Positions 7,350 to 16,044 of a stretch of 58,696 nt of DNA are shown here, piece after piece. This stretch comes from JBMNOZ01 sp050943335 (GTDB lineage Bacteria; Bacillota; Desulfitobacteriia; Desulfitobacteriales; Syntrophobotulaceae), in contig JBMNOZ010000013.1 of assembly GCA_050943335.1 (NCBI GenBank), positions 1-58,696 of the forward strand. Direction: 5' to 3'. The notes below the pieces were generated by a model, which was not told the DNA's origin, searched no databases, and saw only the letters and a program-made list of their open reading frames with translations. Both the position numbers and the translations under genes were made by a program. Each line of letters begins with the position of its first letter. Position 1 is the first letter of the stretch.

Positions 7350-8997
7350 AAATGGTTTTTTGGATTATTTATTTCATACCAATTTGATCAGTAGAGAAAG
7401 GCTCCAGTTCTTAAAAAAATCCGAATGGGGGCCTCACCCCGATAGCCTTATTCAAGATCATTCTACGGAAGTCGAGATTGGGACACTAAAAAGCGATTAC
7501 CAAGGAGTTAAGAAAGTCAGCCTAAGTTCCCGGGGGGTTGACAGCCGGGCGGCCTTATTAATTCCTGAGGAATTGGCCGTTAAATATACTTTAATTCCCT
7601 TTGCCCTCCAGGAGGGGAGATTATGGGTGGCAATGGCGGATCCCAATAATCGAAAAGCTTATGAGGAAATAGTTCTTTGTTCCGGGCTTCAAGTGGAACC
7701 TTTTTTCGCCTCAGCGGAAGAGATAAAAATTGCCATTCGGGAATGCTATACCGCAAAAGGCTTGGAATCTTGGGACGAGGACCTGCCGGAGTACTCGGAA
7801 ACCATGAATATATGGAGAATATCCGAATCCGGGGGCTCTAATTTAGAAGACGGACCAATAATTCGATTAGTGAATTCGTTATTCAGACAAGCACTTCTGG
7901 AACGGGCCAGCGATATTCATTGGGAACCGCGGGAAAATTCCTTAACGGTCAGGTTTCGGATTGACGGAAAATTAGAGAATAAAGCTGTGCTGTCTGCTTC
8001 TATGACTAGGAGCGTGATTGCCAGGCTAAAAGTAATGGCTGGGATGGATGTAACCGAGAGGCGAATACCCCAGGACGGTCGGATTGTCCTGGACTATTCC
8101 GGGCAAAAAAAAGATATTCGGGTTTCGACTTTTAATACCGTTTATGGAGAAAAAGTGGTCACCAGAATACTAGATAGCGATATTACCAACCTTTCCTTAA
8201 CAGAACTGGGGATGAGCGAAGAAGTAGAGAGAGCGGTGAGAAAATTCCTCCAACATCCCCACGGCCTTATACTGGTTTCTGGGCCGACTGGGAGCGGTAA
8301 GACTACTACTTTATACACTCTATTGCGGGAACTACGCTCAGATAGCCAAAACATTGTTTCTATTGAGGATCCAGTGGAATATCGTCTTCCTGGAGTAAAT
8401 CAGGCTCAAGTTAACGCCAGGATTGGCCTGGGATTTGCGCAGGGTTTAAGGGCTATTCTGCGTCAAGATCCGGATATTATTATGGTTGGAGAGATAAGAG
8501 ATGAGGAGACCGCCCGGATTGCCACAGCAGCGGCTTTAACCGGCCATCTTGTTTTAAGTACGGTTCATACTAACAGCGCCGCTGAGGCTGTGGCCAGAAT
8601 GCTCGATATGGGAATTGAACCTTATTTGGTGGCGGCTTCAATTTGTGGGATTATTGCCCAGAGATTAGTGCGCAGGCTTTGTCCTTATTGTAAAGTATTG
8701 GCGCCTGTTCATCCGGAAATAAAAAAAGCCTTTGATTTCCAAACAGACTATCTATATGCGCCGAAGGGTTGTGACCGATGTCGGGGAACGGGTTACAAAG
8801 GGAGAATTGGAATTCATGAGTGCTTAAATTATGAGGAGCGAATAAAAGAGCTGGTTCTGAAAAAAAGCAGCGCTCTTGAGATAGACAGATTGTCCCGGGA
8901 GCTCGGCATTCCGTCTTTACTGGAGGATGCTTTGCTAAAGGTAAAGAAAGGCTGGACTTCTTTAGAGGAAGTAATGGCTTTAACAGCGGGAGTTTGA
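7339..8997 (+). CDS. pilB: Type IV pilus/type II secretion extension ATPase
   Basis: Hexameric cytoplasmic ATPase that powers pilin polymerisation. The 552 residues comprise an N-terminal T2SSE_N-like domain (to about 150), then the motor: RASDIHWEP, Walker A GPTGSGKTTTLYTL, the Asp box SIEDPVEY, Walker B PDIIMVGEIRDEETA and the His box LSTVHTNSAAEAV. A zinc-binding tetracysteine is present (CPYCK and CDRCRG), which is typical of PilB/GspE and absent from PilT. It overlaps the PilX-like gene by 11 bp. Confidence 0.95.
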   Translation: MKTENGFLDYLFHTNLISRERLQFLKKSEWGPHPDSLIQDHSTEVEIGTLKSDYQGVKKVSLSSRGVDSRAALLIPEELAVKYTLIPFALQEGRLWVAMADPNNRKAYEEIVLCSGLQVEPFFASAEEIKIAIRECYTAKGLESWDEDLPEYSETMNIWRISESGGSNLEDGPIIRLVNSLFRQALLERASDIHWEPRENSLTVRFRIDGKLENKAVLSASMTRSVIARLKVMAGMDVTERRIPQDGRIVLDYSGQKKDIRVSTFNTVYGEKVVTRILDSDITNLSLTELGMSEEVERAVRKFLQHPHGLILVSGPTGSGKTTTLYTLLRELRSDSQNIVSIEDPVEYRLPGVNQAQVNARIGLGFAQGLRAILRQDPDIIMVGEIRDEETARIATAAALTGHLVLSTVHTNSAAEAVARMLDMGIEPYLVAASICGIIAQRLVRRLCPYCKVLAPVHPEIKKAFDFQTDYLYAPKGCDRCRGTGYKGRIGIHECLNYEERIKELVLKKSSALEIDRLSRELGIPSLLEDALLKVKKGWTSLEEVMALTAGV

Positions 8998-9054
8998 TTT
9001 TGGGAACGGAGTAATGAATAGTGGTGAATAAGGTAATTAATTCTGGAGGGAAAA

Positions 9055-10083
9055 ATGTGGAAAATAAAAGACTTGCTTCAAAAAGCGAGTAAAGAGAGGG
9101 CTTCGGATATCCATCTCACCATAAACAGCCCCCCGGTTTTCAGGGTGGATGGGGCTTTGCAAGCCTTGCCCGGGGAGATACTGACTAACGCTGTTATATT
9201 AAGTTTTATAGAAGAACTGACAACAGACGAGCAGAAAAAGAGTTTTGAGAAAAAGGGAGAACTAGATTTCTCCTATAGTCTTTCCAACATAGGGAGATAC
9301 AGAATAAATATTTTTCGCCAACGGGGAAGTTATGGTCTGGCTATCAGATTGATTCCGCTTACTGCTCCTTCTCCTTCGGAACTCGGAATTCCTCAAGCTG
9401 TTGTTAATCTGGCGACGTTAAATCGAGGTTTGGTACTGATCACCGGTCCGGCAGGCAGCGGAAAATCCACAACCCTGGCTTCGCTATTAAATCTAATTAA
9501 CCAAACTCGCTCAGGACACATAATCACTATTGAAGATCCGATTGAATACCTGCATAAGCATGGAAAATGTCTGATTAATCAGAGAGAGGTGGGCCAAGAT
9601 ACCCATTCCTTTGCCAATGCTTTACGGGCGGCACTTCGCCAAGACCCTGACATTATCTTAATCGGAGAGATGAGGGATCTAGAGACAATAGCGATGGCAA
9701 TGACAGCAGCGGAGACTGGTCACTTGGTATTTAGCACTCTGCACACCAATGATGCGGCGCAAGCGATAGACAGAATAATTGATGTCTTCCCACCGCATCA
9801 GCAAAACCAGATCCGGGTTCAATTAGCTTCCGTTCTTCAAGGGGTAGTGGCTCAACAGCTTTTCCCCTTAGCGCGTCAAAAAGGAAGAGTAGCGGCTTTT
9901 GAAGTATTGATCGCGACGGCAGCGGTGAGAACCGTGATCAGGGAAAGTAAAACCCACCAGATTCACAATATTATTCAAACTAGCGGCCAAAAAGGAATGC
10001 AGACCATGAAAAAAGCAGTGGAAGAATTGGTGCGCAAGGGTTTGGTTTCGCCTAGAGTGGCAGAAGAAAGACTGAAAGGGTAA
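9055..10083 (+). CDS. pilT: Type IV pilus retraction ATPase
   Basis: Hexameric ATPase that depolymerises pili, giving twitching motility. The 342 residues show RASDIHLTINSPPVFRVDG, Walker A GPAGSGKSTTLASL, SIEDPIEYLH-type Asp box (IEDPIEYLH), Walker B DPDIILIGEMRDLETI, the His box FSTLHTNDAAQAIDR, and no tetracysteine. GGAGG precedes the ATG. Having both PilB and PilT argues for a retractable pilus rather than only a secretion pseudopilus, despite GspG/H/J-like pilins in the cluster. Confidence 0.94.
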   Translation: MWKIKDLLQKASKERASDIHLTINSPPVFRVDGALQALPGEILTNAVILSFIEELTTDEQKKSFEKKGELDFSYSLSNIGRYRINIFRQRGSYGLAIRLIPLTAPSPSELGIPQAVVNLATLNRGLVLITGPAGSGKSTTLASLLNLINQTRSGHIITIEDPIEYLHKHGKCLINQREVGQDTHSFANALRAALRQDPDIILIGEMRDLETIAMAMTAAETGHLVFSTLHTNDAAQAIDRIIDVFPPHQQNQIRVQLASVLQGVVAQQLFPLARQKGRVAAFEVLIATAAVRTVIRESKTHQIHNIIQTSGQKGMQTMKKAVEELVRKGLVSPRVAEERLKG

Positions 10084-10089
10084 AATCAA

Positions 10090-11256
10090 ATGATTTTGTG
10101 GAAATGGAAGGCAGTGGGAGAGAGTGGCCGGCTGGAACGGGGATTAGCAAAAGGGACGGATTTAAATAAAGTGCTTGCTTGGTTACGGGCTAGAGATTTA
10201 TATCCTGTTAAGATCCGACCCTCTGTCTTTTACACTTTTCGGGTTCGGGTAGCCTCTTGGCAAGCCTTACTATTCTGGGCGAGGACCACCCGGAAAATCG
10301 GTACTTTTTTAGAAGCCGGTATCCCATTAATTACAGTCCTTAATATTTTAGCCCTTAAAGAGCCTGACCCTTTTAAAAAAGCCGAGTGGCAGGATGTCAT
10401 TCAAAAAATTGAAAACGGGGAGGACTTGTCCTCAGCCTTAAAAGAGTTTATCCCCGCCCCGGGTATTTTCGTGGAAGCGATGATTCAAACCGGGGAGAGA
10501 TGCGGTACTCTTTCCAATTGTCTCTTGGAGGCAGCTGAGCAGTTGGAAGAAGAACACTTTTTTCTTCGGCGGCTCAAATCCCTTTTATTTTACCCTTGTT
10601 TGCTATTTATAGTGACCCTGGTGATCCTATACGTTCTAAGCCTTGTGATCCTTCCTATGTATAAGGATTTGTTTTTGGAGTTTGGGGCTGATCTTCCCCT
10701 TTTGACAAAAATACTATTTCAGCTTGGAAGAGGTATCCCGTATTTTCTTGCTTCAGGAGCCCTGTTTATCCTTCTAAACTTAATTCTTAGTAGAAAGAGA
10801 CTAATTTTTAAAATTCCGGGGCTTAAAGAAATTGAAAAGATAAAGACCTTACAGCAATTTTGCAGCGTATTCGCCAGGTTATTCAGGGCCGGAATTCCCC
10901 TTCTAGAGGCTATGACCTTATTGAAACAAATTACGCCCCGGGCAGAGATATCTAAACTGATAGAGGAGATTAAATCAGCGGTTCAAGAAGGAAGAAGAAT
11001 CGCTCCTGTATTTGAAGTACATAGTTTTTTTCCTCCCGAGACTGCTGCAATGCTGGAAGTTGCTGAGGAGTCAGGTCGCTTTGGTGAAATGCTGGGGCAT
11101 TTAAGCCAGATGTTTAAAAGAGAGTTGGAAGAAAAACTGCAACAATATCCGCGGGTTTTGGAACCCCTGCTGGTTATAGGCTTGGCAGGCCTGGTAGCTA
11201 CGGTGGCAATTGGAGTTTTAATGCCCATTTTTGACTTGACGACCTATATTCGGTAA
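10090..11256 (+). CDS. pilC: Type IV pilus inner-membrane platform protein
   Basis: Polytopic platform on which PilB and PilT act. The 388-residue protein has two GspF domains, each preceding membrane helices: the first includes FLEAGIPLITVLNIL and membrane segments near residues 165-200 and 210-235; the second includes LFRAGIPLLEAMTLL, with the final helix near the C-terminus (LLVIGLAGLVATVAIGVLM). It lies 6 bp after pilT. Confidence 0.94.
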   Translation: MILWKWKAVGESGRLERGLAKGTDLNKVLAWLRARDLYPVKIRPSVFYTFRVRVASWQALLFWARTTRKIGTFLEAGIPLITVLNILALKEPDPFKKAEWQDVIQKIENGEDLSSALKEFIPAPGIFVEAMIQTGERCGTLSNCLLEAAEQLEEEHFFLRRLKSLLFYPCLLFIVTLVILYVLSLVILPMYKDLFLEFGADLPLLTKILFQLGRGIPYFLASGALFILLNLILSRKRLIFKIPGLKEIEKIKTLQQFCSVFARLFRAGIPLLEAMTLLKQITPRAEISKLIEEIKSAVQEGRRIAPVFEVHSFFPPETAAMLEVAEESGRFGEMLGHLSQMFKRELEEKLQQYPRVLEPLLVIGLAGLVATVAIGVLMPIFDLTTYIR

Positions 11257-11263
11257 ATTTTTG

Positions 11264-11282
11264 GGCCCTTTAGAAGGGTACC
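11264..11282 (+). other. Small hairpin between pilC and the pilin gene
   Basis: CCCTT (11266-11270) and AAGGG (11274-11278) pair around TAG, with flanking GG and CC possibly extending the stem. There is no T-run. It could stabilise or mark processing of the pilin mRNA; this is inference. Confidence 0.3.
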
Positions 11283-11304
11283 TAAAATTAAGGGGTGATT
11301 AAAG

Positions 11305-11736
11305 ATGAGAAAAAGTTTTGGTTTTACCCTTTTAGAGGTTATGTTCGTGATTCTGATTCTGGCTATTTTGGCTTCCATTGCGATCCCGCGCTTGAGTACT
11401 ACATCGGATGCAGCCAGAGAAAAAGCTGATATAGCCTCAGGCAGAGAGGTAAAAGCAGCCTTAGACCGTTATCAAATTGAAAACGGATTTTATCCAAAAC
11501 TTAAGGCCGTCAACGGTAAAATAACAGAAGAATCTTTTATTCCTGCGTATATAAAAAAGCTGGATAGCACAGTAACTCAACAAAATGCGCCGGAGGATAA
11601 AAAAGGGTTCGGGATTGTCAGTACGGAGAGCAATGACAAAAGAATAATTACCATTTATTTAATAGATGATGAAGCAGAAGTTGAGGTTTACGATAAAAAT
11701 TTAGAAAGAATCCTATGGTCTTCTAAGGGAGAATAA
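11305..11736 (+). CDS. pilA: Type IV prepilin, probable main pilin
   Basis: 143 residues with a very short leader, MRKSFG, cleaved before FTLLEVMFVILILAILASIA (glutamate at +5), followed by the conserved IPRL and a helix ending in LDRYQIENGFYP. This is the most classical prepilin of the window and directly precedes the prepilin peptidase, so I favour it as the major subunit. There are no cysteines for a disulfide loop. AGGGGTGATT precedes the ATG. Confidence 0.9.
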   Translation: MRKSFGFTLLEVMFVILILAILASIAIPRLSTTSDAAREKADIASGREVKAALDRYQIENGFYPKLKAVNGKITEESFIPAYIKKLDSTVTQQNAPEDKKGFGIVSTESNDKRIITIYLIDDEAEVEVYDKNLERILWSSKGE

Positions 11737-11738
11737 AT

Positions 11739-12485
11739 ATGCAATTATTTTATCCGGTACTCTACGGGATTCTAGGATTAGTAAGCGGGAGCTTTTTAAA
11801 TGTTTTAATCTATAGAATTCCCCGGGGGGAATCTATTATAAAGCCTCGTTCCCACTGTCCCCACTGCAATCATAAACTAAGGGCCTGGGAACTAGTTCCG
11901 GTTTTAAGTTTTTTACTTCTAGGAAGAAAATGTAGAAAGTGTTCCACAAAAATCTCTTGGCGTTATCCGGTCGTAGAAATACTCACTGCCCTGATGTTTA
12001 TTTTAATCTACCTGTTCCGTACTACTGAGAATATAGTCGGGTTATTCTGTAATTTAGTTTTAGTATCGATATTAATCGCTTTATCTTTTATCGATATCGA
12101 GACTTTAAGATTACCCGACTCTTTGGTAATTCTCGTGGCGGCAATGGCGATTCTTAATATTCTAGGGACTAAAGAGCCCGGCTTTGGGAAAGGCTTGGTC
12201 GGAGCGATTGCCGCAGGAGGAATATTTTTTCTGATCCACTATTTCTATCCTCAGGGGATGGGTTTTGGTGATGTTAAACTTGTGGCTGCTTTAGGGCTTT
12301 ATTTAGGGGTGCTCGGTATTTTTTTGACTATTTTTATGGCCAGTTTATTAGGGATTCTTTTCGGAGGGGTCTGGCTATTGGTTTTGAAAAAAAGCCCTAG
12401 AGATCCTATTCCTTTCGGTCCTTTTCTGGCGGCCGGGGCCGTAATTGTTCTCCTCTTTTTTCAACCCTTGACAGCCTTGTTTTAG
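11739..12485 (+). CDS. pilD: Prepilin peptidase/N-methyltransferase
   Basis: Membrane aspartyl protease that removes prepilin leaders and methylates the new N-terminus. The 248 residues have an N-terminal methylase-type segment with two CxxC pairs (CPHCNHKL and CRKC), several membrane helices, and both catalytic aspartates: FIDIETLRLPDSLV and GMGFGDVKLVAALGL. It follows pilA by 2 bp and presumably processes the prepilins encoded here. Confidence 0.95.
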   Translation: MQLFYPVLYGILGLVSGSFLNVLIYRIPRGESIIKPRSHCPHCNHKLRAWELVPVLSFLLLGRKCRKCSTKISWRYPVVEILTALMFILIYLFRTTENIVGLFCNLVLVSILIALSFIDIETLRLPDSLVILVAAMAILNILGTKEPGFGKGLVGAIAAGGIFFLIHYFYPQGMGFGDVKLVAALGLYLGVLGIFLTIFMASLLGILFGGVWLLVLKKSPRDPIPFGPFLAAGAVIVLLFFQPLTALF

Positions 12486-12503
12486 AAGATAGGGAAGTGA
12501 AAA

Positions 12504-13835
12504 ATGAGTATGCGGAAGGTATTATACGTTGAAATTACTCCTTGGGAAGTAAGATTTTTATTACAAACAAAATCCTTCGGGAAAAAAGCGGCCCGAGTCT
12601 CCTTTAGCTCTATTCCTTTGGCCAACCCTGCTCCACAGGAAACGGAGTTAACTTGGCCGGAGATACTGCCGGGAAAAAAGGAATTGCAAGCCGCATTTAA
12701 AGATTTTCGGAAAAGAATCCCCGGCAAAAGGGATCTTCCTGTATATTTGTTTTTGCCTTTCCAGAGCGGTTTTAGACGAGAAATTAAATTCCCATGGCTT
12801 CCGTACAGAGAAAGAGATCTTGCAATTAGCTATTATCTTCAGCATGAAATGCCGTTTTTGACAGAGGAATCAATTTTCAGGTATCAAGTTTTGGAGGAAA
12901 AAAGAGGAGATTATCTGCAAATCCAAGTAATAGCCTTAAAAAAGGATATTTTAGATTTCTATGTGAATTGTTTGACCGAGACCGGATATGTTTTAAAAGG
13001 GGTCGAATATTCGGCCTGGGCTTTTGCATACAACCTAAATACGAGCAAAACCACTCTTTTGGTGCAGAAAACAGGCCCTTTAACAATAGAATTAGTGTTG
13101 TGCCGAAACTCAACACCAATCCTTATTAGGGAGATACGAAACGAGGAGCTTGACAATTACAGTGTCTATAGGATTTTTGGGGCCTTAGAACAGCCTATTG
13201 AATTTGTTATCACTGACAAAAGTTTGGAAGCTGATCGAGTAGCGAGTTTTCTGATTGAAGCAGGGATAATTGAAGAACTTAAGGCCCCGCCTTTAAGAGA
13301 TGATTCACTTCAGCCTCGCTTTAAAACTTACGCCCTGCTCGGAGGAATACAAAGGGTTCAAAAAGGGCGGAATATAAATTTTTATCACCGTCAAGCTAGG
13401 AGTAAGAATAAAAGAGTATTTATTTCGGCTATTCTTATTTGGGGAGCAATGTTTTTCTTCGGGAGTTGGTATTGGCAATCGCAAATCTCAGACTATAATC
13501 TCCTCCAACAAGAGATTGCCACCCTTACAAAGAGAGTAGCTGAGCATCAGGATGGTAATTCGGCGTTTTATACGAAATGGCAGAAAGCAAAGCAAGACTC
13601 TTTAAAGGATTTGCCCTATCTTGGCCGGGCCCTAGGTTATGCTGAAGAAGAATGTACTCTAACCCGTTGGTACTATAAGGGCGGAACGTTAATTATTTGG
13701 GCTGAAGGGCAGAATAGTCGGAGCCTACCCCAGCTAATAGAGGATGTTCTTGCTACCGGCTGGAAAGAACCAGAAATAATTAATTATCGACTTCAGAAAG
13801 AGAATATTTCCTTTTCCCTGCGTTTTAATCGCTAA
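12504..13835 (+). CDS. GspL-like protein: PilM-like domain fused to a PilN-like domain
   Basis: 443 residues. The N-terminal 290 or so resemble the actin-like cytoplasmic PilM/GspL domain (LYVEITPWEVRFLL, then FPWLPYRERDLAISYYLQHE). A single membrane helix lies at about 304-324 (FISAILIWGAMFFFGSWYW), then a coiled coil and a PilN-like domain (LPYLGRALGYAEEECTLTRW). Such a fusion is the GspL arrangement of type II secretion, while separate PilM and PilN are usual for type IV pili. The PilO/GspM-like partner follows 12 bp later. Assignment is by architecture; sequence similarity is faint. Confidence 0.65.
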   Translation: MSMRKVLYVEITPWEVRFLLQTKSFGKKAARVSFSSIPLANPAPQETELTWPEILPGKKELQAAFKDFRKRIPGKRDLPVYLFLPFQSGFRREIKFPWLPYRERDLAISYYLQHEMPFLTEESIFRYQVLEEKRGDYLQIQVIALKKDILDFYVNCLTETGYVLKGVEYSAWAFAYNLNTSKTTLLVQKTGPLTIELVLCRNSTPILIREIRNEELDNYSVYRIFGALEQPIEFVITDKSLEADRVASFLIEAGIIEELKAPPLRDDSLQPRFKTYALLGGIQRVQKGRNINFYHRQARSKNKRVFISAILIWGAMFFFGSWYWQSQISDYNLLQQEIATLTKRVAEHQDGNSAFYTKWQKAKQDSLKDLPYLGRALGYAEEECTLTRWYYKGGTLIIWAEGQNSRSLPQLIEDVLATGWKEPEIINYRLQKENISFSLRFNR

Positions 13836-13847
13836 GGAAGTGAGGTT

Positions 13848-14366
13848 TTGGTTAATAATTTGCTTTGCATCCGGGAAAAAATAAAACTTTTAAAAAATTA
13901 TAACCCTGTCTTAGTGCTTTTTTTAGGGACCGTATTACTTTTTCTTTTGGGGATGCTTTTTTTCTTGGTAGAGATCAAACCGCTTGGGCAAGAAATTGGT
14001 GAGAGCCAGAAGGTTAAAGCTTCCCTTAGTCAAGAACTGGCTTCTTTGGAGATTGGGGAAGGGGATAATCCCCGGATTGGAATCAAAAGTTTCGAGCTTG
14101 CAGGCGCCTTGGCTTATTTACAAGATCTATGCGAATCAAAGGCCCTGGAAGTGGAAGAAATTTCGATCTCCTCCATAGCAGATCCGGATCAAAACCTTGC
14201 TTGGGAAAAGACGGAATTGAAACTATCCGTCCGGGGTAATTGGCGGGAGATACTAAGTTTGCTTACAACGATTGAAGAACTGAATATCTTTCCTTTTCTG
14301 ATTCAAGAAATAGATATGACTGGCACAAGGGCTGTGGTTGTCCTTCAACTGTGGGTTCAAAATTAA
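13848..14366 (+). CDS. PilO/GspM-like pilus assembly protein
   Basis: 172 residues from a TTG start preceded by GAAGTGAGG. The protein has a short cytoplasmic N-terminus, a membrane helix at about 18-42 (VLVLFLGTVLLFLLGMLFFL), a short coiled coil, and a PilO-type domain with LCESKALEVEEISIS and a strand LKLSVRGNWREILSLL. It is the last gene of the pilus cluster and the expected partner of the GspL-like protein before it. Confidence 0.68.
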   Translation: MVNNLLCIREKIKLLKNYNPVLVLFLGTVLLFLLGMLFFLVEIKPLGQEIGESQKVKASLSQELASLEIGEGDNPRIGIKSFELAGALAYLQDLCESKALEVEEISISSIADPDQNLAWEKTELKLSVRGNWREILSLLTTIEELNIFPFLIQEIDMTGTRAVVVLQLWVQN

Positions 14367-14376
14367 TAGGAAAAAC

Positions 14377-14406
14377 TTGATATAGGTCCCCTAAGGCGGC
14401 TAATAT
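14377..14406 (+). promoter_or_regulatory. Sigma-A-type promoter for aroQ-pepP
   Basis: TTGATA (14377-14382), an 18-bp spacer and TAATAT (14401-14406). Transcription would begin near 14413, just before the hairpin at 14420. Confidence 0.55.
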
Positions 14407-14419
14407 ATATTTAAGAAGC

Positions 14420-14455
14420 GAGAATGCTGAATACAATTCTCAAGCGGGCTTTTTT
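14420..14455 (+). terminator. Terminator-like hairpin in the aroQ leader
   Basis: GAGAAT (14420-14425) pairs with ATTCTC (14436-14441); AAGC before the stem and GCTT after it may add a bulged extension; T-run at 14450-14455. It could end pilus transcripts, or attenuate the aroQ transcript started a few bases upstream. Confidence 0.5.
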
Positions 14456-14472
14456 ACAAAGGGAGTGAGAAA

Positions 14473-14928
14473 ATGAATAAAATTATGGTGTTTCACGGCG
14501 TCAATCTTCATCTCTTAGGGGTAAGAGAACCGGAGATTTACGGAAAAACCACTTTAGAAGAACTAAATGCCAAAATAAAGGAAATAGGGGAGGAAAACAA
14601 TTGGGAAATTGAATGTCGGCAAACAAATTATGAAGGGGAACTGATTTCTTGGATTACAGAACTAAAACCAACTAATTTTTTAATCTTGAATCCCGGAGCT
14701 TGGGCTCATTCCAGTTATGCTCTCTACGATGCTATAAAGGGAGTTAATGTACCGACTTTAGAAGTACATATGTCCAATATCTATGCCCGAGAGGGATTTA
14801 GATCCCGTTCGGTAATCGCGGGAGCTTGCCTGGGACAGATCAGTGGTCTCGGCACAGACAGCTACCTTCTTGCTCTCGCTTATGCTCTTGAATTCCAAAA
14901 ATTTCGTTGTCAGGAGGCTGAAACTTGA
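14473..14928 (+). CDS. aroQ: Type II 3-dehydroquinate dehydratase
   Basis: Dehydrates 3-dehydroquinate to 3-dehydroshikimate. The 151 residues show the type II pattern: HGVNLHLLGVREPEIYG with the catalytic arginine and tyrosine, QTNYEGEL, the NPGAWAHSSYALYDAI segment and EVHMSNIYAREGFR with the catalytic histidine. Several usually invariant positions differ (HGVN for NGPN, QTN for QSN), so the enzyme is divergent but the catalytic residues are kept. GGGAGTGAG precedes the ATG. The stop overlaps the next start (TTGA). Confidence 0.92.
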   Translation: MNKIMVFHGVNLHLLGVREPEIYGKTTLEELNAKIKEIGEENNWEIECRQTNYEGELISWITELKPTNFLILNPGAWAHSSYALYDAIKGVNVPTLEVHMSNIYAREGFRSRSVIAGACLGQISGLGTDSYLLALAYALEFQKFRCQEAET

Positions 14929-15983
14929 GAATAAATAAATTGCGGAGGGTAATGCTTAAAAATGATCTTCCTACTCTGATAGTCACCTCCCGCCCTAACA
15001 TTTATTACTTAAGCGGTTTTACAGGTAGTAATGCCACTTTATTTATTACGGAAAAAGAAAATTTTCTGCTCACTGATTTTAGATATTTAGAGCAAGCGGA
15101 AAAGGAAGCGCCGGCGTTTAAAATTCTTAAAGCGGACCGGGAAGTAGGGAAAAAGATTTCCGAACTTTCCTCCAGCTTGACAAGAATCGGTATTGAAGAG
15201 GAAGAAGTATCTTGGGCGCAGTATAAGAAATGGGAAAAAGAATTTGCTGGTGTCAGACTGGTCGAGGCTTCCAAACTTTTAGGACAGTTGAGAGAAATTA
15301 AAGACCGGGAAGAAATCGAGATTATTCGCCAGGCAGTAGAAATCACAGACCGGGCTTTTAAACAGATCTTAAATAGAATTAAACTTGGAGTAGAAGAAAG
15401 GGAGATCAGTCTCGAATTAGAATTTTTCTTGCGGCGCGAAGGTGCCAGCGCCGCTTCCTTTGAATATATCGTCGCTTCCGGCTTTCGCGGGGCATTACCT
15501 CATGGAGTAGCTTCTGAGAAAAAAATTAAAAACGGCGAACTGCTGACCATGGATTTTGGAGCCAAGTATCAGGGGTATTGTTCGGATTTGACCAGAACGG
15601 TTTCTATTGGTAAACCCACTCTAAAGCAAAAAGAAGTTTATAATCTTGTTTTGGAGGCTCAGTTAGCTGCCTTGGAGGCAATCAAACCGGGTTTAAAGGG
15701 AAAAGAAATTGATCGGGTTGCCCGAGATATTATCAGCAAAGCAGGCTACGGGGAGTATTTTGGTCATGGCTTAGGACATTCAGTAGGGCTTGAAATTCAT
15801 GAATCTCCCTTTTTAAATACTAGGGAGGAAAAAGTTTTAGAACCGGGTATGATAGTGACTGTTGAACCAGGTATTTATATTCCCGGCTGGGGCGGGGTGA
15901 GAATAGAGGATATGGTATTGGTAACAAATTCGGGAGCGGAAGTATTGACACAAGCCTCAAAGGAGTTCATTATTATAGATTAG
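14925..15983 (+). CDS. pepP: Xaa-Pro aminopeptidase (M24 family)
   Basis: Cytoplasmic metallopeptidase that removes N-terminal residues before proline. The 352 residues begin at a TTG overlapping the aroQ stop. The creatinase N-domain (RPNIYYLSGFTGSNATLF) precedes the pita-bread domain with all five metal ligands: the two Asp in MDFGAKYQGYCSDLTRT, His in GHGLGHSVGLEIHE, Glu in TVEPGIY and Glu in GVRIEDMV. aroQ-pepP-efp is a common Firmicute order. Calling it pepP rather than pepQ is conventional; substrate preference cannot be read from sequence. Confidence 0.9.
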   Translation: MRINKLRRVMLKNDLPTLIVTSRPNIYYLSGFTGSNATLFITEKENFLLTDFRYLEQAEKEAPAFKILKADREVGKKISELSSSLTRIGIEEEEVSWAQYKKWEKEFAGVRLVEASKLLGQLREIKDREEIEIIRQAVEITDRAFKQILNRIKLGVEEREISLELEFFLRREGASAASFEYIVASGFRGALPHGVASEKKIKNGELLTMDFGAKYQGYCSDLTRTVSIGKPTLKQKEVYNLVLEAQLAALEAIKPGLKGKEIDRVARDIISKAGYGEYFGHGLGHSVGLEIHESPFLNTREEKVLEPGMIVTVEPGIYIPGWGGVRIEDMVLVTNSGAEVLTQASKEFIIID

Positions 15984-16044
15984 AGAGAAAAATTGACAAA
16001 TCATAAGATTCAAGGCACAAATATAATATAGGGGGACCAAGACA

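Noticed and set aside
15993..16027. TTGACA and TATAAT in front of efp as a promoter
   Set aside because: The elements are 23 bp apart, too far for sigma-A, and a start after TATAAT would fall inside the ribosome binding site.
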